From Acidobacteriota bacterium (GTDB lineage: Bacteria; Acidobacteriota; Holophagae; Holophagales; Holophagaceae): 35,944 nucleotides of DNA. Position numbers and translations under genes: made by a program. A model generated the notes under the pieces. That model made no database searches, was not told the DNA's origin, and worked only from the letters and a program-made list of their open reading frames with translations. This document shows, one piece after another, positions 31,828 to 35,944 of this stretch. Position 1 is the stretch's first letter. Every line of letters starts with the position of its first letter. The stretch lies in contig JAJYMZ010000146.1 of assembly GCA_021786615.1 (NCBI GenBank), positions 1-35,944 of the forward strand, read 5' to 3'.

Positions 31828-32526
31828 ATGACCTCCGTTCCCTACACCGCGCCGCCACGCGCCACTTTCTGGCAGATGCTGGGCCCTGGTGGCTTCGCCT
31901 CCTTCGGGCTGGCCCTCTTCAGCGGTGGGCTGTTGCTGGGCGTGCCTGTGTTCTGGCGGCTCCGCCAGGTGCTCAAGGCCGCGCAGGCAAAGGATTGCTC
32001 GCCCGCGGATGTGATCCTGGTGCTGGGCAGGCGATTGCAGGATGACCGCCCCACGCGGGTCTTCGAGGCCCGGCTGGACCATGCGGCGCAACTTTTGCGT
32101 GAGGGCAAAGCGCCTCGCATCGTCATCGCGGGCGGGCTCACTGGGAAAGCGACCTTAAGCGAAGCCGAGGTCGGCCGGGAGCGATTGCTGAAACAAAGCA
32201 TCCCACCCGAAATGATCCTGGTGGAGGACCGCAGCCAGCACACGCTGGAGAATCTTTTCAATTTGCGTGAGACGCTACGAGCTGAAGGTTGGGGCACCTT
32301 GATTCTGGTTTCCGATCCGCTGCACCTGGCCCGCGCGGGCGCCCTGGCGCGGGGGCTGGGCCTGGATTTCCGCTGCTCGCCGGCCACCGCCTGCCCGCCG
32401 CTGCGGGGCGGCTTCGGCTGGTGGTCCCGCGCCTTTTATGAAGCCTTCCTGCTGCACTGGTACCACACCGGCGTGGCCTACAGCCGCGTGATCAAGTCTG
32501 AGCGCCAGCTCTCGCGATTGACTTAA
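31828..32526 (+). CDS. YdcF-like DUF218 membrane-anchored protein
   Basis: A 232-residue protein. An N-terminal hydrophobic helix (about residues 20-42, GFASFGLALFSGGLLLGVPVF) is followed by the DUF218 domain with ADVILVLGRRLQDDRPTRVFEARLDHAAQL, RIVIAGG, VEDRSQHTLENL and VSDPLHLARAGALARGLGL. The charged and His residues in these motifs are the conserved face of the family, proposed to act on lipid-linked or vancomycin-resistance-related substrates (YdcF/SanA). The real reaction is unknown. The start at 31828 excludes the preceding palindrome. Orientation is the same as bipA but it is 119 bases away. Confidence 0.82.
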   Translation: MTSVPYTAPPRATFWQMLGPGGFASFGLALFSGGLLLGVPVFWRLRQVLKAAQAKDCSPADVILVLGRRLQDDRPTRVFEARLDHAAQLLREGKAPRIVIAGGLTGKATLSEAEVGRERLLKQSIPPEMILVEDRSQHTLENLFNLRETLRAEGWGTLILVSDPLHLARAGALARGLGLDFRCSPATACPPLRGGFGWWSRAFYEAFLLHWYHTGVAYSRVIKSERQLSRLT

Positions 32527-32560
32527 ATTCGGCTAGCTTCCTCACTTCCAGAATGATTCC

Positions 32561-32724
32561 ATGCCCGGCCACCTCATCCTTGTCCCCAAACCCTTGGGCA
32601 ATCCTGGCAGGGCTTTCCCACGGCATCCGGAGATCTCCATCCGTCCCACCATCGGCGCTCAGAAGGCCTGGTCCCAGCGTATCGAAAGCCTTATCGCAGC
32701 GTTGATCAGTCCCACCATGCTGTA
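32561..32724 (+). pseudogene. Possible truncated start of an RsmI-like methyltransferase gene
   Basis: Translation from ATG 32561 begins PGHLILVPKPLGNPG, resembling the N-terminal LYLVPTPLGN of SAM-dependent 16S rRNA 2'-O-methyltransferases. After about 15 residues the match ends, and the frame runs into the 3' end of the antisense GH15 gene, stopping at 32724. No ribosome site is clear. I read it as a relic cut by the insertion of the trehalose operon. The short match makes this uncertain. Confidence 0.4.
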
Positions 32725-34437
32725 GGTCTGCGCGAAGTTGCCCCACTGCTCGCCGCTCTTGGGATCAATGTGTTCCGCCAGCAAGCCATGGCGGTTGCGG
32801 CAGGCCAGCAACTTCCCGAAGAGGTCCCGCGCCTCCTCGCGGCGCCCCAGCGCGGCCAAGGCGTTGACGTACCAGAACGTGCATACCAGGAAGGCATTCT
32901 CCGGCTCGCCGAAGTCATCCTTCTCGGCGTAGCGGAAAATGAAATCGCCATGCCGCAATTCCTTCTCGACGGCGCTGACCGTGGCGGCGAAGCGCGGGTC
33001 GGCCTGATCAAGGAAGCCGACCTCGGCCAGCAGCAGCAGGCTCGCATCCATGGCATCGCCCTCGAAGGTGGATACAAAAGCGCCGCGTTGCTTGTTCCAC
33101 GCCCGCTGGCTGATGGTTGCATGAATCAGCCGTGACTGTTCGAGCCAGTAAGCCGCACGCTCGGATAGCCCCAGCTGGCCAGCGATCCGGGCCAAGCGAT
33201 CACAGGCCGCCCAGCACATCACGGCGGAAAAAGTATGCACGCGCGCGCTGCCGCGCAGCTCCCAGAGGCCGGCGTCGGGCTGGTCATGGCAGCGCCTGGC
33301 CTGTTCGCCCAGGGGTTCGAGGCGGTGGAACAACGCTTCATCGCCCCGCCGGGTCAAGCGCTGGTCGAAGAATATGTGGGTCGCCGCGAGGATGGCCGAA
33401 CCATAGACATCGTGCTGCACTTGGCGGTAGGCCAGGTTGCCGATGCGCACTGGCCCCATGCCGCGATAGCCCGCCAGCGCCGGAACCTCCCGCTCGTCCA
33501 ATTCCGCCCGGCCATCGATGCCGTAGACCGGCTGCAGCGGACCACCCCCCGCGTTGGCGGCGATATTGACGATGTAGCCGAGGTAGCGCTCCATGGTGCG
33601 GGTCGCGCCCAGCCGGTTCAGGGCATTGACAACGTAGTAGCCATCACGCAGCCAGCAGTAGCGGTAATCCCAGTTGCGGCCGCTGCCAGCCGCCTCGGGG
33701 ATGGAACTGGTCATGGCGGCTATGATGGCCCCGGTATCCTCGTAGGCGTTCAGCTCGAGCGTGATGGCGGCGCGGATCACCGCTTCCTGCCATTCGTAGG
33801 GGATGTTGAGAATGCGCACCCATTCGCGCCAATACTGCGCGGTTTCCTCGAGAAAGTGGCGGCCCACCTCGCCGGCGGCCTCGTGCACGGTTTCGTCCGC
33901 CCCCAGCAGCAGGGTCACGGTGTCATCGAGAAAGAACGGCGTCTCCTGCAGTATGGCGGTGAGGGAGGCATCGGTGGTGAGCCGCAGCGCGAGGGTTGGG
34001 GCCACATAGCGGATGTGGTTGCTGCCCCAGGTGATCTCCGGCCGGCTCGCTCCGTCGCCGCAGGCCGGGCGCAGGCGCAGGGTCAGGCGCGGACTTCCGG
34101 AAAGGCGCTTGATCCGGCGCACCAGCATCATGGGCCGGAACGTTCGTCCATGCTGCCCGAACCGTGGCGCGAAGTCCGTCACCTCGATGGCTCCGCCCTG
34201 CCGGTCAAAAAGACGCGTCACCAGGATCGCCGTGTTCTCGATGTAGTGCTGCTCGGCGCGTTCGCAATCCGCGAGATCCACGGCGAAAAATCCGTAGTCG
34301 TCGCTCTCCCTGAGCAGGGCGCAGAACATCGGGTCCCCATCGAAACGGGGAAAGCAGCCCCAGATGATATTGGCGCGCGCATCCACCAATGCGCCGATGG
34401 TGCAATTGCCGATCAGGGCCAGATCAAGGGTTTTCAT
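32659..34437 (-). CDS. Glycoside hydrolase family 15 (glucoamylase/trehalase-like) protein
   Basis: A 592-residue (alpha/alpha)6-barrel enzyme of the bacterial GH15 type. The N-terminal part opens LIGNCTIGALVDARANIIWGCFPRFDG, then a beta-sandwich domain to about residue 240. The catalytic-domain signature NWDYRYCWLRDGYYVVNAL lies at about 258-276, and the end LINAAIRLSIRW closes the barrel. Relatives hydrolyse alpha-glucans or, in some bacteria, trehalose; the arrangement otsA-otsB-GH15 is known from Proteobacteria. The start ATG 34437 overlaps the otsB stop (ATGA). The 3' end comes close to a plus-strand relic of a methyltransferase. Confidence 0.88.
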   Translation of the reverse strand: MKTLDLALIGNCTIGALVDARANIIWGCFPRFDGDPMFCALLRESDDYGFFAVDLADCERAEQHYIENTAILVTRLFDRQGGAIEVTDFAPRFGQHGRTFRPMMLVRRIKRLSGSPRLTLRLRPACGDGASRPEITWGSNHIRYVAPTLALRLTTDASLTAILQETPFFLDDTVTLLLGADETVHEAAGEVGRHFLEETAQYWREWVRILNIPYEWQEAVIRAAITLELNAYEDTGAIIAAMTSSIPEAAGSGRNWDYRYCWLRDGYYVVNALNRLGATRTMERYLGYIVNIAANAGGGPLQPVYGIDGRAELDEREVPALAGYRGMGPVRIGNLAYRQVQHDVYGSAILAATHIFFDQRLTRRGDEALFHRLEPLGEQARRCHDQPDAGLWELRGSARVHTFSAVMCWAACDRLARIAGQLGLSERAAYWLEQSRLIHATISQRAWNKQRGAFVSTFEGDAMDASLLLLAEVGFLDQADPRFAATVSAVEKELRHGDFIFRYAEKDDFGEPENAFLVCTFWYVNALAALGRREEARDLFGKLLACRNRHGLLAEHIDPKSGEQWGNFAQTYSMVGLINAAIRLSIRWDQAF

Positions 34438-35179
34438 CGCAGACCTTTCAGGGCGTCGCCCAGCCACCGGTGTACTGCTGCCACGCCGGGCAGGCGAAAG
34501 TGTGCGCAACTGGCGCCCTTGCCGACTTTGATCGAAACCCCGTCCAGCTTGTTGACCACGGCGAAGCCATGCTCGTCGTTGAGGTCGTCCCCGATGAATA
34601 CCGGGCGTCGTCCCTTGAAAGGCGGCTCTGCCAGGTATTCGGCCACCGCCGTGCCCTTGTCGATGCCGGCCGGCTTGATTTCCACCACGCGCTTGCCCCG
34701 CTGCAATTCCAGGCCTGGCCCCGCCGAACTGGCCAATCGGCTCATGAGCTGATGCACGTAGGCGGCCAGCTGAGGGGCCAGCCGATAGTGAAGCGCGAGG
34801 GTCAGGCCCTTGTCTTCCAGCAACAGGCCGGGATGGCGGGCCAACACGGGGGCCAGCGCTTCTTTGATGGCGAACTTGGCAGCCGGTGGCGCGGCGTGGA
34901 TCCACAGACGTCCAGCGACATCGCGCCTTTCGAGCCCGTGCTGCCCGGCCAGTGGCAAGCTAAGCCCGCCGAGGTGATGTTCCAGGTCCGATAGCGCGCG
35001 GCCGGTGACCAGCGCCACGGCGCCACCGCTGGCCCCGTGAAGGCGTGTGATCAGATCGAGCAGCGTGGTATCGACGCGGATGGCGTCCGGCATGTCGGCG
35101 ATGTCGATCAGGGTTCCGTCCACATCGAGAAAATAGGCCCAATCAAGGCTGGGGGGCGGTGGGAATGCCGGGCGCAACG

Positions 35180-35183
<4 letters not shown>
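34434..35183 (-). CDS. otsB: Trehalose-6-phosphate phosphatase
   Basis: A 249-residue HAD phosphatase that converts trehalose-6-phosphate to trehalose. Motif I is FLDVDGTLIDI (the Asp-x-Asp pair), VTGRAL is motif II, the Lys in KRVVEIKPAGIDKG is motif III, and FIGDDLNDE is motif IV. The cap domain is of the OtsB kind. The GTG start at 35183 overlaps the otsA stop (GTGA), four bases. Longer in-frame starts up to 35264 lie within otsA and are rejected. It ends in ATGA overlap with the GH15 gene, making a compact operon. Confidence 0.93.

Positions 35184-35944
<761 letters not shown>

Overview
The window is GC-rich bacterial chromosome. No rRNA or other taxonomic marker lies in it, so the host can only be inferred. 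The gene content (type IV pilus ATPase PilT, Rel, BipA/TypA, a TPR-bearing Ser/Thr kinase, a respiratory-looking nitrate cluster, an alginate-export-type porin) would fit an Acidobacteriota of the Holophaga/Geothrix kind, but that is a guess. Coding density is high, and most long antisense ORFs are shadows caused by the GC content.

Layout. (1) 1-890: two tRNA-Ser genes, GCT on minus and TGA on plus, both embedded in repeats that copy the 3' end of the tRNA. (2) 1034-3956: bifunctional Rel and an overlapping Nudix hydrolase. (3) 4148-7822: a Ser/Thr kinase with a TPR-like tail and a small zinc-ribbon protein. (4) 7826-9948: crotonase and class-I glutamine amidotransferase-like hydrolase (minus strand), divergent from ssb. 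(5) 10435-13157: asnS, an exported OB-fold-like protein, a DUF493 protein and a bacteriohemerythrin. (6) 13376-15920: PLP-dependent decarboxylase and a YwiC-like membrane protein. (7) 15981-26921: a nitrate island made of an Rrf2 regulator with a Cys cluster, a b-type membrane subunit, a Nas/Nap-type molybdoenzyme, a four-cluster ferredoxin, a Tat-type Rieske protein, a small membrane protein, two NNP-family nitrate/nitrite transporters, an outer-membrane porin, a CMD-family protein and a MobA-like protein. (8) 26956-31708: ureohydrolase, HU, PilT, BipA. (9) 31828-35944: DUF218 protein, then a tight otsA-otsB-GH15 operon on the minus strand, cut by the window end. It lies against what looks like the broken start of a methyltransferase gene.

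How the genes work together. The five genes from 16601 to 21318 overlap by 1-4 bases and probably encode one complex. Electrons could pass from quinol through the membrane cytochrome and/or Rieske protein and the ferredoxin subunit to a cytoplasmic molybdenum site. The two transporters, the porin and the MobA-like protein supply substrate and cofactor. The Rrf2 protein, the hemerythrin and the YwiC-like protein fit the same theme of nitrogen oxides and anaerobic growth. The trehalose operon makes trehalose from UDP-glucose and glucose-6-phosphate, with a GH15 enzyme as partner.

The most unusual features are non-coding. There are tandem units downstream of tRNA-Ser(TGA), each ending in 20 bases of the tRNA 3' end, an arrangement like the E. 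coli tyrT/rtT repeats. A hairpin element of about 60 bases occurs in three copies, upstream of the nitrate reductase, a nitrate transporter and bipA. Two modular intergenic palindromes share a core but have different arms.
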